Made by a program: the position numbers and the translations under genes
Notes under the pieces: generated by a model
What the model saw: only the letters and a program-made list of their open reading frames with translations
The model's database searches: none
Told to the model about the DNA's origin: nothing
Assembly: GCA_902594915.1 (NCBI GenBank)
Contig: CACJOA010000006.1
Span: forward strand, 1-60,704
Direction of reading: 5' to 3'
Source: an uncultured Pelagibacteraceae bacterium
GTDB taxonomy: Bacteria; Pseudomonadota; Alphaproteobacteria; Pelagibacterales; Pelagibacteraceae
Length of the DNA: 60,704 bases
Part shown: positions 16,597-25,603 of the stretch, piece after piece
How positions within the stretch are numbered: position 1 is the stretch's first letter
Layout: the number at the start of each line of letters is the position of its first letter

Positions 16597-17817
16597 ATGA
16601 CATCCGAAAAATTTATAAGAAATAAAACAGCATTAATTACCTTAGTTGCAGCAAGTTTAGTTGTCTTGATCTCTCTTGGTGTAAGACAAACTTTTGGAAT
16701 GTTTTTTATGGATTTTAGAAATGACTTGGGAATTTCTTTGACAAACTCAGGTTTGTCAATTGGTATTCAAATGTTGATGTGGGGATTGACTGGACCAATA
16801 TTTGGTGCGATTGCTGATAAGTATGGTGGACACAAAGCAATCTCGTTAGCATTTATTTTTTTTATAACTGGCGTTTATTTTCTATATGCAGGCCCAAATA
16901 CAGGACTATTTTTTCAAATAGATTTAGGGATTTTAGTTGGGATTGGTTTAGGTGGTACAGCTATTAGTATTCCTATGTCAGTTGTTGGAAAACATTTTCC
17001 ACTTTCAAATAGAACTATCGCAATGAGTATAGTCACCGCAGTTGGATCTTTTGGATATTTTTTATCTCCAATTTTAACAGAATTTTCTTTAACACAAAAT
17101 GGTTGGCAAAATACTCTAATCGCTTTTTTGATTGCATTAATAATTGGCTTTGGCATTTCATTTTTTGTAAGGTCTCCTTCTTTAGAACAAAGTATAGAAA
17201 AACCAAATACCCAAAGTACAGTAGAAGCTATTAAAGAAGCTTTTGCAAATAAAAGCTATATACTTTTAGTTTCTGGTTTTTTTGTATGCGGTTTTCATAT
17301 TACACTAGTTGGAACGCACGTCCCAACATACGTTATAGATAGGGGTTTAGAGAGTTGGACAGCTGCTGCGATTTTATCCTTAATAGGTTTATTCAATATT
17401 TTTGGATCTCTTTGTAGTGGATATTTATCAACAAAAATGAGTAAAAAAATAATTTTGAGTGCAATTTATAGTCTTAGAGGAATTACAATTATTTTATTTA
17501 TATTTTTACCAGCAAGCAACATCAATGCTTTTATTTTTGGAGCTAGTTTTGGTTTTTTATGGCTGTCAACCGTGCCAGCTACAAGCGGAATAGTTGCACA
17601 TATGTTTGGAACAAAATATTTGGGACTCTTATATGGAATAGTTTTTCTAAGTCACCAAATAGGTTCATTCTTTGGTGCTTATTTAGGTGGACTTTTTCAC
17701 GATGTTTATGGATCATATGATTATGCGTGGTATTTAGCAATTGCTTTATCTGTTTTTGCAGCAATAATTCATTTACCAATTAAAGAACAACCAGTAATGA
17801 GATTAAAAACTGAATAA
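16597..17817 (+). CDS. MFS transporter, monocarboxylate/oxalate-formate type
   Basis: 406 residues with twelve predicted membrane helices. The first helix carries SLGVRQTFGMFFMDFRNDLGIS, typical of the MCT/OFA-like branch of the major facilitator family, and the loop after helix 2 has the MFS signature GAIADKYGGHKA. Substrate not deducible; small organic acids are common for this branch. It lies between metC and pabB, 5 nt after the former and just before the latter, so all five genes may be one transcription unit. Confidence 0.85.
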   Translation: MTSEKFIRNKTALITLVAASLVVLISLGVRQTFGMFFMDFRNDLGISLTNSGLSIGIQMLMWGLTGPIFGAIADKYGGHKAISLAFIFFITGVYFLYAGPNTGLFFQIDLGILVGIGLGGTAISIPMSVVGKHFPLSNRTIAMSIVTAVGSFGYFLSPILTEFSLTQNGWQNTLIAFLIALIIGFGISFFVRSPSLEQSIEKPNTQSTVEAIKEAFANKSYILLVSGFFVCGFHITLVGTHVPTYVIDRGLESWTAAAILSLIGLFNIFGSLCSGYLSTKMSKKIILSAIYSLRGITIILFIFLPASNINAFIFGASFGFLWLSTVPATSGIVAHMFGTKYLGLLYGIVFLSHQIGSFFGAYLGGLFHDVYGSYDYAWYLAIALSVFAAIIHLPIKEQPVMRLKTE

Positions 17818-17818
17818 A

Positions 17819-18979
17819 TTGAGTAGATTACATCAACTTGCTGAAATTCATAATTCTGGCAAATCTTATATTATTTATAAAACAGAAAATGGATTTGATT
17901 TGTATACAGATTTTTCAAAAAAGATTATTTTGAATAAAAAAAATATATCTAATTTCTTAAAAAAAAAAATTGTTAAAAACAAAAATAAAAACACTGATCT
18001 TTTTATAGGTTTTTTTGGATATGAGTTATTAAATAATTTAATTGGCATTAAAGTTCCAAAACAAAAAAGCAATAATTTTCCGAAAGGAATTTTTTATAAA
18101 CCAGAGAGAAAAATTAGTTACGGAAACTATCTAGACTTTATGATAAATGACGACAAATATAAAAAAAAAAGATTTAAAATTAATATTAATAGAAAAAATT
18201 ATACGAAAATTTTTGATAAGTTTAAAAAAAAGATAAAACGTGGGATAACGTATCAAATAAAAATTTGTACTAAATACAAAACAGTTTCTAAAATAGATCC
18301 TTTAGATTTTTTTTGTAGATTATCTAAAATTAATTTAGCCCCTGAGGCATTTTTGATAAAAGATAAAAACTTTTCCATAATAAGTTGTTCACCAGAGAAT
18401 TTAATTACTAAAATAGGCTCCAAAATAACAACCAAACCAATAGCAGGAACAGTTAGAAAAACAAAAAGTATGAATAAAATTAAAGCGCTTAATTACTTTA
18501 GACAAAATCTTAAAGAAACAAAAGAGCATAATATGATTGTTGATATGGAAAGAAATGATCTATCACGTATTTGTAAGTATGGATCTGTGAGATTACAAAA
18601 AGAGAAAATTGTAGAGGAGTATAAAGATCTTTTTCATTATGTGAGTTTAATTAAAGGTGTACTTAAAGATGACATAAAAAACATAGATATTATTAAAGCT
18701 ATGATGCCTGGAGGATCAGTTATTGGATGCCCAAAAATAAGCACACTAAATCTCCTAAATAAACAGGAGAAAGAGAATAGAAATATTTACACTGGTAGTT
18801 TTGGCTATATAAAATTAAATGGAGATATGAGATTTAATATTATAATTAGATCAATATTAAATTTTAAAAATATTTCTGAAATTTCTGTGGCTTCTGGTGT
18901 GGTAGTAGATAGTAATGCTAAACATGAATTTAATGAAAACTATTTAAAGGCTAAAGCACTTATAGACTTATTTAGATGA
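17819..18979 (+). CDS. pabB: Aminodeoxychorismate synthase component I PabB
   Basis: A chorismate-binding enzyme of 386 residues that aminates chorismate with ammonia from PabA, the first step to p-aminobenzoate for folate. Conserved segments: KPIAGTVRKTKS near 205, HNMIVDMERNDLSRIC near 237-252, and PGGSVIGCPKISTLNLL near 299-315. Anthranilate synthase TrpE is a relative, but the absence of trp genes and the presence of a pabC-like gene favour PabB. The start is TTG, 2 nt after the MFS stop, with no ATG available in this frame. It overlaps pabA by 4 nt. Confidence 0.87.
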   Translation: MSRLHQLAEIHNSGKSYIIYKTENGFDLYTDFSKKIILNKKNISNFLKKKIVKNKNKNTDLFIGFFGYELLNNLIGIKVPKQKSNNFPKGIFYKPERKISYGNYLDFMINDDKYKKKRFKININRKNYTKIFDKFKKKIKRGITYQIKICTKYKTVSKIDPLDFFCRLSKINLAPEAFLIKDKNFSIISCSPENLITKIGSKITTKPIAGTVRKTKSMNKIKALNYFRQNLKETKEHNMIVDMERNDLSRICKYGSVRLQKEKIVEEYKDLFHYVSLIKGVLKDDIKNIDIIKAMMPGGSVIGCPKISTLNLLNKQEKENRNIYTGSFGYIKLNGDMRFNIIIRSILNFKNISEISVASGVVVDSNAKHEFNENYLKAKALIDLFR

Positions 18980-19533
18980 TTTACGTTATTGATCACAACG
19001 ATTCATTTACACATAATGTTGTACATCAATTTTCATTATTTGATGAAGTTGTATGCGATAATTATAATAAAATTGATAAAAAGAAGATTAGAGAAGCTTC
19101 AACAGTTGTTTTTTCTCCTGGTCCAGGAAATCCCAGAGATTATCCTTCAACTTCAAAAATATATAAAGAATTAAAAGGAAAAAAAAAATTGATTGGTATA
19201 TGCTTGGGGTTCCAACAAATATTATTTTGTGAAGGTGCAAAAATAATTGAACAAAAGAGAATTTACCATGGATTTCAATCAAATGTGATTGTTACAAACA
19301 ATAGATCCTTATTTAAAGAAGGAAAAAAATTTAAAGTTGGAAGATATCATTCATTAAAATTAAAAGAACCTTTTAAAAAAAGAAATTTTGAGATAACTAT
19401 GAGATGTTTAAAAACAAATGTGGCTATGTCTATTGAAAATAATAAAGATAGAATTTATGGATTTCAATTTCATCCAGAATCATTTCTGACTATAAATGGC
19501 AATTTTCTTATTAAAAAAATCTTATCATCTTAA
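18976..19533 (+). CDS. pabA: Aminodeoxychorismate synthase glutaminase PabA
   Basis: A class I glutamine amidotransferase of 185 residues that supplies ammonia to PabB. The nucleophile Cys is in LIGICLGFQQIL near 75-80, the oxyanion segment FSPGPGNPRDYP near 46-57, and the catalytic His/Glu pair in QFHPESFLT near 168-176. The ATGA overlap with pabB and the overlap with the following gene suggest tight coupling. It could also serve anthranilate synthase, as in organisms with a shared subunit. Confidence 0.9.
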   Translation: MIYVIDHNDSFTHNVVHQFSLFDEVVCDNYNKIDKKKIREASTVVFSPGPGNPRDYPSTSKIYKELKGKKKLIGICLGFQQILFCEGAKIIEQKRIYHGFQSNVIVTNNRSLFKEGKKFKVGRYHSLKLKEPFKKRNFEITMRCLKTNVAMSIENNKDRIYGFQFHPESFLTINGNFLIKKILSS

Positions 19534-20272
19534 AGATTTGAAAGAAACAAATTTTAAGGATTTATGGGGTGACCATGGAATTTTTACAACTATGTGGATT
19601 TTTGGTAAACCAGCAAAAATTTTATTTTTTGATAAACATTTAAAAAATTTAATTAAGTCTCTTAAAAGCTATGGAATTAGTAAAAGATATATTAGAAAAG
19701 ATATTATTAAAATTATAAATAAAAATTTATTAAAAAATAAATCTTATAATCATTTACTTAGAGTCGCGTTGAATAAAAAAATTATTTCCATTTCAATAAG
19801 AAAAAGATTATCTCCAAGATTGAATTTTAGTTTACGGTTTTTAAATTTAAAACGTGAAAAGCCAAATTTTAAGAATCTAAAATATAAAAAAATTCTTAGC
19901 TATTTAAAAAAGATAGATAATTCTAAAAAAGATATTGGATTAATTTCAAAAAAAAAAGAAATTTTAGAAACAGCTACGTCAAATTTATTATTTATTAAGA
20001 ATGATAAGATATTCATTCCAAAAGATAATTATTATGAGGGAATAACTCTTAGATTTTTTAAATCGAAAATAAAAAGAATGATTAAAAAAAAAATCTCACT
20101 ATCTAATCTTTGTGAATATGATGAAATACTGTTAGTTGGATCAGGAAAAGGTGTTGTTTCAGTAAAAGCAATTCAACAAATAGGATGGAAAAGAAAAAAA
20201 TTAAAAATGTACAACATGCTGTATAAAAACTTCCAAAATGAAATAAGAAGATGTAAAAATTATGAATTTTAA
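19496..20272 (+). CDS. pabC: Class IV aminotransferase-like protein, probably aminodeoxychorismate lyase
   Basis: A 258-residue, unusually Lys-rich member of the PLP fold-type IV family. Recognisable: WGDHGIFTTM near 23-32 (equivalent of GDGVFET), RVALNKKIISISIRKR in the first half, and ETATSNLLFI followed by YYEGITL near 161-184. It would release pyruvate from aminodeoxychorismate to give p-aminobenzoate. The ATG at 19496 overlaps pabA by 38 nt; a TTG at 19538 just after the pabA stop is an alternative start that loses nothing conserved. Divergence is high, so the reaction rests mainly on operon position. Confidence 0.72.
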   Translation: MAIFLLKKSYHLKDLKETNFKDLWGDHGIFTTMWIFGKPAKILFFDKHLKNLIKSLKSYGISKRYIRKDIIKIINKNLLKNKSYNHLLRVALNKKIISISIRKRLSPRLNFSLRFLNLKREKPNFKNLKYKKILSYLKKIDNSKKDIGLISKKKEILETATSNLLFIKNDKIFIPKDNYYEGITLRFFKSKIKRMIKKKISLSNLCEYDEILLVGSGKGVVSVKAIQQIGWKRKKLKMYNMLYKNFQNEIRRCKNYEF

Positions 20273-20275
20273 TTT

Positions 20276-20674
20276 ATGAACAATCCAAACAATCCTTGCT
20301 TATTCTGTGATACAAAAAAAAGTGGTTTTTCACATGAGAATGAACTTGCGTATATAAGCTATGATACATACCCAGTTTCAAAATATCATTGTTTAATAAT
20401 TCCGAAACGTCATGTAGTTGATTGTTTCGAATTAACTGATAATGAAATTATTGCTTGCTACGAACTTATAAAGAAAGTCAAAAAAGAGATTATCAACAAG
20501 GATGATACTATTAAAGGTTTTAATTTAGGAACAAATATCGGAAAAGTATCTGGTCAATCAATTTTTCATTGTCATTATCATTTGATACCACGTAGAAAAG
20601 GCGATGTTAAAAATCCTCAAGGTGGAGTGAGATCTGTTATTCCTGCCAAGCAGCACTATAAGCGTAAAATTTAA
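20276..20674 (+). CDS. HIT-family nucleotide hydrolase/transferase
   Basis: 132 residues. The N-terminus has CLFCDTKKSG (a Zn-type CxxC, residues 8-11), followed by the histidine triad region SIFHCHYHLIPRRKGD near 101-116, in which His-x-His-x-His is the catalytic set. Members hydrolyse nucleoside phosphoramidates or dinucleotides. The gene starts 3 nt after pabC and may share its transcript. No specific substrate can be named. Confidence 0.9.
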   Translation: MNNPNNPCLFCDTKKSGFSHENELAYISYDTYPVSKYHCLIIPKRHVVDCFELTDNEIIACYELIKKVKKEIINKDDTIKGFNLGTNIGKVSGQSIFHCHYHLIPRRKGDVKNPQGGVRSVIPAKQHYKRKI

Positions 20675-20778
20675 GGGATTTATAAGATAAATTAAGTTAG
20701 AGTTATTAATTGATCTATATTTTTAAATATATTACACATATCTTAATTAATCAAAAAATAAAATAACATAAGGCGGAT
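20675..20778 (+). promoter_or_regulatory. Promoter/leader region of the apr operon
   Basis: A 104-nt AT-rich gap separates the HIT gene from aprM and must hold the apr promoter unless transcription reads through. It ends with a strong ribosome-binding site AAGGCGG just before the ATG at 20779. No confident -35/-10 pair or riboswitch fold was found by eye. Confidence 0.4.
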
Positions 20779-21573
20779 ATGTTACAAACAAACCCTTTCT
20801 CTATTTTGGCTGAAACTATTTCTCCAATAGCTATGCAAAGCTTTATAATAGCAATGGTAATTTTAATTTTAGTTGGAACAATTATTCAAATGATACATCA
20901 TAAAAATCTTATCTATTTTTTTAATAATGCAAAAAAAGCAAAATTATCAGCTACTAAAGAATTAGGAATAGGGGAAAAAACAACCATCATAGCAAAAACT
21001 GCTGTTGTTGACATAGGAACAACATCTGAACTTGGTTTTGGAAAAAGGAGATTATCTCATGTGCTTGGTATGTATGGCACAATTTTATTTTGGTTATCTT
21101 CAGCAGTATTAGTTTTTTGTTATACTGGTGACAATAAAACAAATTCAGAGACGTGGTCAATTTTATGGCATACTGGAGCAATCCTAACTTGTCTAGGGGG
21201 ATATTGGTTTTGGTTTTTTTTAAGAGTAGATGTATCAGCTGAAGCACATCCGTGGTATAGAATAATTAAAGCTGATTTATTCGTTTTGGCATTGTTAGCT
21301 TGTTCAACTTTTGGACTAGCTTGGTCTTATTTTCAATTTGACGGTCAAGTAGGTTTATCATATTTATTTTTAACCTTATTTATCACATCAAATTTAATTC
21401 TATTTGGCGGAGTTTACTGGTCTAAGTTTGCACATATGTTTTATAAGCCTGGTGCCGCAATTCAAAAAAACCTAGCTGAGGCAGACGGTTCAAGAGACAA
21501 TTTACCTCCACCAGCAGATGCCCCAGAACAATTTGGATTAGGTATAAAAAGAGAAGAGCCAAAACACTATTAA
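20779..21573 (+). CDS. aprM: AprM, putative membrane anchor of adenylylsulfate reductase
   Basis: 264 residues with about five to six membrane helices (first helix near 15-36, others between 95 and 215) and a polar Pro-rich C-terminus (PPPADAPEQFGLG). It lacks haem- or cluster-binding Cys arrays. In sulfur oxidisers such as Allochromatium an aprM gene precedes aprBA and is proposed to link the reductase to the membrane quinone pool; the same order here, 31 nt upstream of aprB, is the main evidence. The electron-transfer role is inferred from that comparison. Confidence 0.75.
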   Translation: MLQTNPFSILAETISPIAMQSFIIAMVILILVGTIIQMIHHKNLIYFFNNAKKAKLSATKELGIGEKTTIIAKTAVVDIGTTSELGFGKRRLSHVLGMYGTILFWLSSAVLVFCYTGDNKTNSETWSILWHTGAILTCLGGYWFWFFLRVDVSAEAHPWYRIIKADLFVLALLACSTFGLAWSYFQFDGQVGLSYLFLTLFITSNLILFGGVYWSKFAHMFYKPGAAIQKNLAEADGSRDNLPPPADAPEQFGLGIKREEPKHY

Positions 21574-21604
21574 TATGTTATTAGAAAGGAAAAAAAAATA
21601 AAAT

Positions 21605-22075
21605 ATGTCAACTTTTGTTTACATGACTAGATGTGATGGTTGTGGACATTGCGTAGATATTTGTCCTTCAGACATAATGCATATAGATGAAAATATTAGA
21701 CGTGCAAAAAATATTGAACCAAATTTTTGCTGGGAGTGCTATTCTTGTGTCAAAGCCTGTCCAAATCATGCAATTGATGTAAGAGGTTATGCAGATTTTG
21801 CGCCAATGGGTCATAGCGTGAGAGTTAGAAGAGAAGAAGAAAAAGGAACAATCTCTTGGAAAATTAAATTTAGAAATGGAACTGAAAAAAATTTTGTATC
21901 TCCAATCACTACAAAACCTTGGGGAAAATTTATACCAAAATTAGCTGAAGGTGATAAACCAAATCAAGGTGAAATTAATTCACAAAGACTTTATACTGAA
22001 CCTGAGGGTTTAAATACTAATCAAGAACTACCATCAGTTCCAAAAGACTCCTTTAAAAAGGGAGTCTATTATTAA
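21605..22075 (+). CDS. aprB: Adenylylsulfate reductase beta subunit AprB
   Basis: A 156-residue iron-sulfur protein. Two ferredoxin-type clusters are predicted from CxxCxxCxxxCP at residues 10-21 and CxxCxxCxxxCP at 42-53. The region PMGHSVRVRREEEKGTISWKIKFRNG near 75-105 is the AprB beta-sheet segment that contacts AprA. It passes electrons between the AprA flavin and the membrane. Its stop overlaps the aprA start (TAATG), consistent with a 1:1 complex. Confidence 0.95.
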   Translation: MSTFVYMTRCDGCGHCVDICPSDIMHIDENIRRAKNIEPNFCWECYSCVKACPNHAIDVRGYADFAPMGHSVRVRREEEKGTISWKIKFRNGTEKNFVSPITTKPWGKFIPKLAEGDKPNQGEINSQRLYTEPEGLNTNQELPSVPKDSFKKGVYY

Positions 22076-23934
22076 TGGCAAAACATAAAACACATTATGA
22101 GGAGTGTGATGTACTTGTAGTGGGTGGTGGTATGGCTGGAACTGGAGCAACCTTTGAGGCTAGACACTGGGGCAGAGACCTAAAAATTGTTTGTGTTGAA
22201 AAAGCTAATATAGATAGAAGTGGAGCAGTCGCACAAGGTCTTTACGCAATAAATTGTTATATGGGAATGCAGTGGGATGAAAATCAACCTGAAGATCATG
22301 TAAGATATGCTAGAAATGATTTAATGGGAATGGTGAGAGAAGATTTAGGTTATGATATGGCTCGTCACGTAGATTCAACTGTGCACATGTTTGATGAATG
22401 GGGATTGCCTATGATGAAAAATGAAAAGACCGGTAGATACTTAAGGGAAGGTAAGTGGCAAATAATGATACACGGTGAAAGTTATAAACCAATCGTAGCA
22501 GAGGCAGCTAAAAAGTCTGCAGATAAAATTTATAACAGAATAATGGTCACTCATTTATTAATGGATGAGACACAAGAGAATAGAATTGGTGGCGCGGTTG
22601 GATTTAATATGAGAACTGGAGATTTCCATGTTTTTAGATCAAAAACTGTAATTGTATCTGCAGGTGGGGCATCACATATTTTTAAACCAAGAGCGGTTGG
22701 AGAAGGTATGGGAAGAACTTGGTACGCTCCCTGGAGTAATGGCTCAGCATATGCCTTGCCTATTGCAGCAGGTGCAAAGATGACACAAATGGAAAATAGA
22801 ATTGTTTTATGCAGATTTAAAGATGGATATGGTCCAGTAGGAGCATATTTTTTGCATTTAAAAACTTACACTCAAAATGCAAATGGAGAAAATTATGAAA
22901 AGAAATGGTACAATCAAACTAAAGAATTAGTTGGAGAATATATTGATCATCATCCAACACCTACTTGTCTAAGAAATCATGCATTTATTCAAGAAGTCGC
23001 CTCTGGCAATGGTCCAATTCATATGGTTACCACTGAAGCTTTTCAAGATCCACATTTAGAGACAGTTGGGTGGGAAAATTTTTTAGGAATGACTGTTGGA
23101 CAAGCAGTTGTTTGGGCTTCTCAAAATATTGATCCTAAATATACAAATCCTGAATTAACTACCTCTGAACCATATGTAATGGGGTCACATGCAACTTGTT
23201 CCGGAGCATGGGTTAGTGGGCCAGAAGATCTTTCTCCACCAGAATATTTTTGGGGCTATAATAGAATGCTAACAATTGATGGGCTCTTTGGAGCTGGTGA
23301 TACTGTTGGTGGAAGTGCTCATAAATTTTCTTCCGGATCATTTACAGAAGGAAGGCTAGCTGCAAAGGCTGCTGTAAAATATATTGAAGATCAAAAAGCT
23401 AAAAATATTAAGGTTTCAGATAAACAATGTGATGATTTTAAAAAAATTGTTTATAAACCACTCGATAATTATACAATTGCCCAAAACGAGATAACAGGTG
23501 GTACAGTATCTCCAAGCTATATATCTCCTATCCAAGGTTTACAAAGACTACAAAAAATTATGGATGAGTATGTTGGCGGTATTACTTCAAACTACATGAC
23601 TAATGGGAACCTTCTTAAAAAAGGGTTAGAGTTATTAGCCTGGTTACAAGAAGATCTAGAGCACGTTGGAGCAGAAGATTATCATCAATTAATGAGAGCA
23701 TGGGAACTTAAACATAGAGCTTTAACGTCTCAATGTGTAACTGAGCACACTTTATTTAGAGAAGAAACTCGTTGGCCAGGATATTATTATAGAGGAGATT
23801 ACATGAAACTTGATGACGAAAATTGGCATTGTTTAACAGTTTCAAGGAGAGACCCTAAAACTGGTAAATTTACATTAGAAAAAGTTCCCGTTTATCACAT
23901 TGTTGATGAAAAAGAGAAAAAGAAAGCCTCATAA
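22075..23934 (+). CDS. aprA: Adenylylsulfate reductase alpha subunit AprA
   Basis: The 619-residue flavoprotein that interconverts AMP plus sulfite and adenylylsulfate. The FAD-binding strand CDVLVVGGGMAGTGATFEARHWG is near 10-32, YAINCYMGMQWDEN near 58-71, and SAGGASHIFKPRA near 195-207; NGSAYALPIAAGAKMTQMENR near 221-241 and HKFSSGSFTEGRLAAKAA near 416-433 are further typical segments. No dissimilatory sulfite reductase genes are nearby, and suy/xsc genes releasing sulfite follow, so the oxidative direction (sulfite to APS) is inferred. ATP sulfurylase is not in the window. Confidence 0.96.
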   Translation: MAKHKTHYEECDVLVVGGGMAGTGATFEARHWGRDLKIVCVEKANIDRSGAVAQGLYAINCYMGMQWDENQPEDHVRYARNDLMGMVREDLGYDMARHVDSTVHMFDEWGLPMMKNEKTGRYLREGKWQIMIHGESYKPIVAEAAKKSADKIYNRIMVTHLLMDETQENRIGGAVGFNMRTGDFHVFRSKTVIVSAGGASHIFKPRAVGEGMGRTWYAPWSNGSAYALPIAAGAKMTQMENRIVLCRFKDGYGPVGAYFLHLKTYTQNANGENYEKKWYNQTKELVGEYIDHHPTPTCLRNHAFIQEVASGNGPIHMVTTEAFQDPHLETVGWENFLGMTVGQAVVWASQNIDPKYTNPELTTSEPYVMGSHATCSGAWVSGPEDLSPPEYFWGYNRMLTIDGLFGAGDTVGGSAHKFSSGSFTEGRLAAKAAVKYIEDQKAKNIKVSDKQCDDFKKIVYKPLDNYTIAQNEITGGTVSPSYISPIQGLQRLQKIMDEYVGGITSNYMTNGNLLKKGLELLAWLQEDLEHVGAEDYHQLMRAWELKHRALTSQCVTEHTLFREETRWPGYYYRGDYMKLDDENWHCLTVSRRDPKTGKFTLEKVPVYHIVDEKEKKKAS

Positions 23935-23951
23935 AATTATAATTTAAATTT

Positions 23952-24302
23952 ATGGATCTTTTAGAAAAATCAGATGAGGAGATTTTTGTAATTGCCAAAC
24001 CATTTTGGGAAAATTTAGTTAGAGCTTCGAATATGAAGGATTATGGTGGTTTTACTAAGGATTTTTCAACACAAATGTTGTTTGGAGCTAATGAAGTTGA
24101 ACTAGGGAAACAATGGGCAAACAATAAAATTATCACAAATCTAGATGAAACTTACAAACCTTTTGGAACTTTAAGACGTGGGGACCATATAACGGTATTA
24201 ATCAAACAGACAAATAAGGAAATACCTGGGGAGTTCCTTGGAAGATTAGTCTTAGGTGTTGAGGACGGTGAGATAAAGATCTTTGGTGCAACAATTTATT
24301 AA
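23952..24302 (+). CDS. 116-aa protein of unknown function in the apr cluster
   Basis: A soluble, acidic protein starting 17 nt after aprA on the same strand. It has mixed helix and strand character: an N-terminal helical half (EKSDEEIFVIAKPFWENLVRAS), KDYGGFTKDFSTQMLFGANEVELGKQW, then beta-like repeats around DHITVLIKQTNK and EFLGRLVLGVEDGEIKIFGATIY. The layout weakly suggests an NTF2/SnoaL-like fold, but no family is firmly recognised. Position suggests a role tied to sulfite oxidation or its substrates. Confidence 0.8.
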   Translation: MDLLEKSDEEIFVIAKPFWENLVRASNMKDYGGFTKDFSTQMLFGANEVELGKQWANNKIITNLDETYKPFGTLRRGDHITVLIKQTNKEIPGEFLGRLVLGVEDGEIKIFGATIY

Positions 24303-24346
24303 TTATAGTTTGACAATTTTTTTACTGGGTGTATTCAGTAGTTTAA

Positions 24347-24481
24347 ATGCGTGTTTCAAATTTAAAAATTCTAAATAGCTTAATTAACAAAAAAACAACT
24401 TTTATTAAAACTGGAATTTTTTCAGCAATTGTTACTTGTTGGGGCGTGATTTTATTTGGGACTTTTATAACTTTTAAATAA
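24347..24481 (+). CDS. 44-aa single-pass membrane ORF between apr and tauE genes
   Basis: A short ORF with ATG at 24347, an in-frame stop immediately before it, and TAA at 24479-24481. It has a basic N-terminal half (MRVSNLKILNSLINKKTTFIK) and one hydrophobic helix (GIFSAIVTCWGVILFGTFIT). It fills the otherwise empty 206-nt space between the 116-aa gene and the TauE-like exporter, 27 nt before the latter. No clear ribosome-binding site is seen, and the family is not recognised. Confidence 0.4.
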   Translation: MRVSNLKILNSLINKKTTFIKTGIFSAIVTCWGVILFGTFITFK

Positions 24482-24508
24482 TTAATTTTAAAAGTTTTTT
24501 GTTATTGG

Positions 24509-25603
24509 ATGGAAGTTTTTTTACCTATTGCACAAGTTTTTGTAAATCCTATAGAAATCCTTTTTTTAAGTGCCTTAGTAGGAATTTTGTCAGGATTATT
24601 TGGTGTTGGAGGGGGCTTTTTAATGACACCTTTTTTGATTTTTTTAGGGGTTCCCCCAGCTTATGCAGTTGCGAATGAAGCCAATAATATTTTAGCAACA
24701 TCTGTATCAGGATCTACAACTCATTGGTTAAAAAATACTTTAGATTACAAAATGGGTTTTATAATTGTCATCGGCGGTTCTATTGGAACAGCCTTAGGTA
24801 TTTATACATTTAGTTATTTTAAAGGTATTGGCAAAATAGATACAGTTATTTCATTAGCTTATATGTATATTTTAGCAATCATAGGTACATTAATGCTTGT
24901 AGAAAGCCTTGGTGAAATAGATAAGGCAAAAAAAAATATTGTAGAGAAAAAAAAATTACATGTTCATTATTGGATACACGGACTTCCTTTTCGAATGAGA
25001 TTTCCAAAGTCAAAATTATATGAAAGTATTTTTACACCTATTATAATTGGTTTAGCAGTTGGTTTTATTGCAGCAATTATGGGCATTGGAGGGGCTTTTA
25101 TATTAGTACCAGCAATGATTTATATCATTAAGATGCCAACAAGACTAGTTCCTGGAACATCTTTATTTGTAACAATTTTTGTAAGTGTAATTGTAACTTT
25201 TCTTCATTCATTTAATTATGGTTCTATAGACCTAATGTTAGTTGTCATGCTTGTAGTTGGATCAATAATAGGAGTTCAGGTCGGTCAAAAATTAGGAGAA
25301 AAGATTGATAGCTCTGGTCTAAAAGCTCTCTTAGCAATTTTATTGTTAATTGTAGGAATAGCCATAGCTTATGACACTTTTTTTGCTGAAGAAATTCAAA
25401 AAGAAATTATAAAGGTTGCAAATAAGGATTTAAACTTTTTTTCAAAATTTATTCGAGAATTTTCTAAAGATATGCCATTCTTTTATGGATTATTTTCTAT
25501 TTTATTTGCTGTTCTTTTGGGAATAGGAGCTGCATTTATAAGAAGATTTTTATCAAACTTAAGAAAAAAATATTTAGCTAGTATTGCAAAACAAGCTAAG
25601 TAA
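24509..25603 (+). CDS. tauE: TauE/SafE-family anion exporter
   Basis: 364 residues with eight or more membrane helices in two homologous halves; each half starts with the family motif (GLFGVGGGFLMTPFLIFLGVP near 30-50 and AAIMGIGGAFILVPAMIYI near 191-209). TauE/SafE proteins are implicated in export of sulfite or sulfonates from taurine and sulfonate degraders. Here it sits between aprBA and suy/xsc, supporting sulfite or sulfoacetate-type export. It has an extended C-terminal tail with one further helix (FFYGLFSILFAVLLGIGAAFIRRF). It converges on the YeiH gene with an 8-nt overlap. Confidence 0.87.
   Translation: MEVFLPIAQVFVNPIEILFLSALVGILSGLFGVGGGFLMTPFLIFLGVPPAYAVANEANNILATSVSGSTTHWLKNTLDYKMGFIIVIGGSIGTALGIYTFSYFKGIGKIDTVISLAYMYILAIIGTLMLVESLGEIDKAKKNIVEKKKLHVHYWIHGLPFRMRFPKSKLYESIFTPIIIGLAVGFIAAIMGIGGAFILVPAMIYIIKMPTRLVPGTSLFVTIFVSVIVTFLHSFNYGSIDLMLVVMLVVGSIIGVQVGQKLGEKIDSSGLKALLAILLLIVGIAIAYDTFFAEEIQKEIIKVANKDLNFFSKFIREFSKDMPFFYGLFSILFAVLLGIGAAFIRRFLSNLRKKYLASIAKQAK

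Noticed and set aside
24303-24346. TTGACA-like sequence (24310-24315) before the 44-aa ORF as a promoter
   Set aside because: A TTGACA is present but no good -10 lies at 16-18 nt from it; read-through from the apr operon seems as likely, so it is not listed as a feature.
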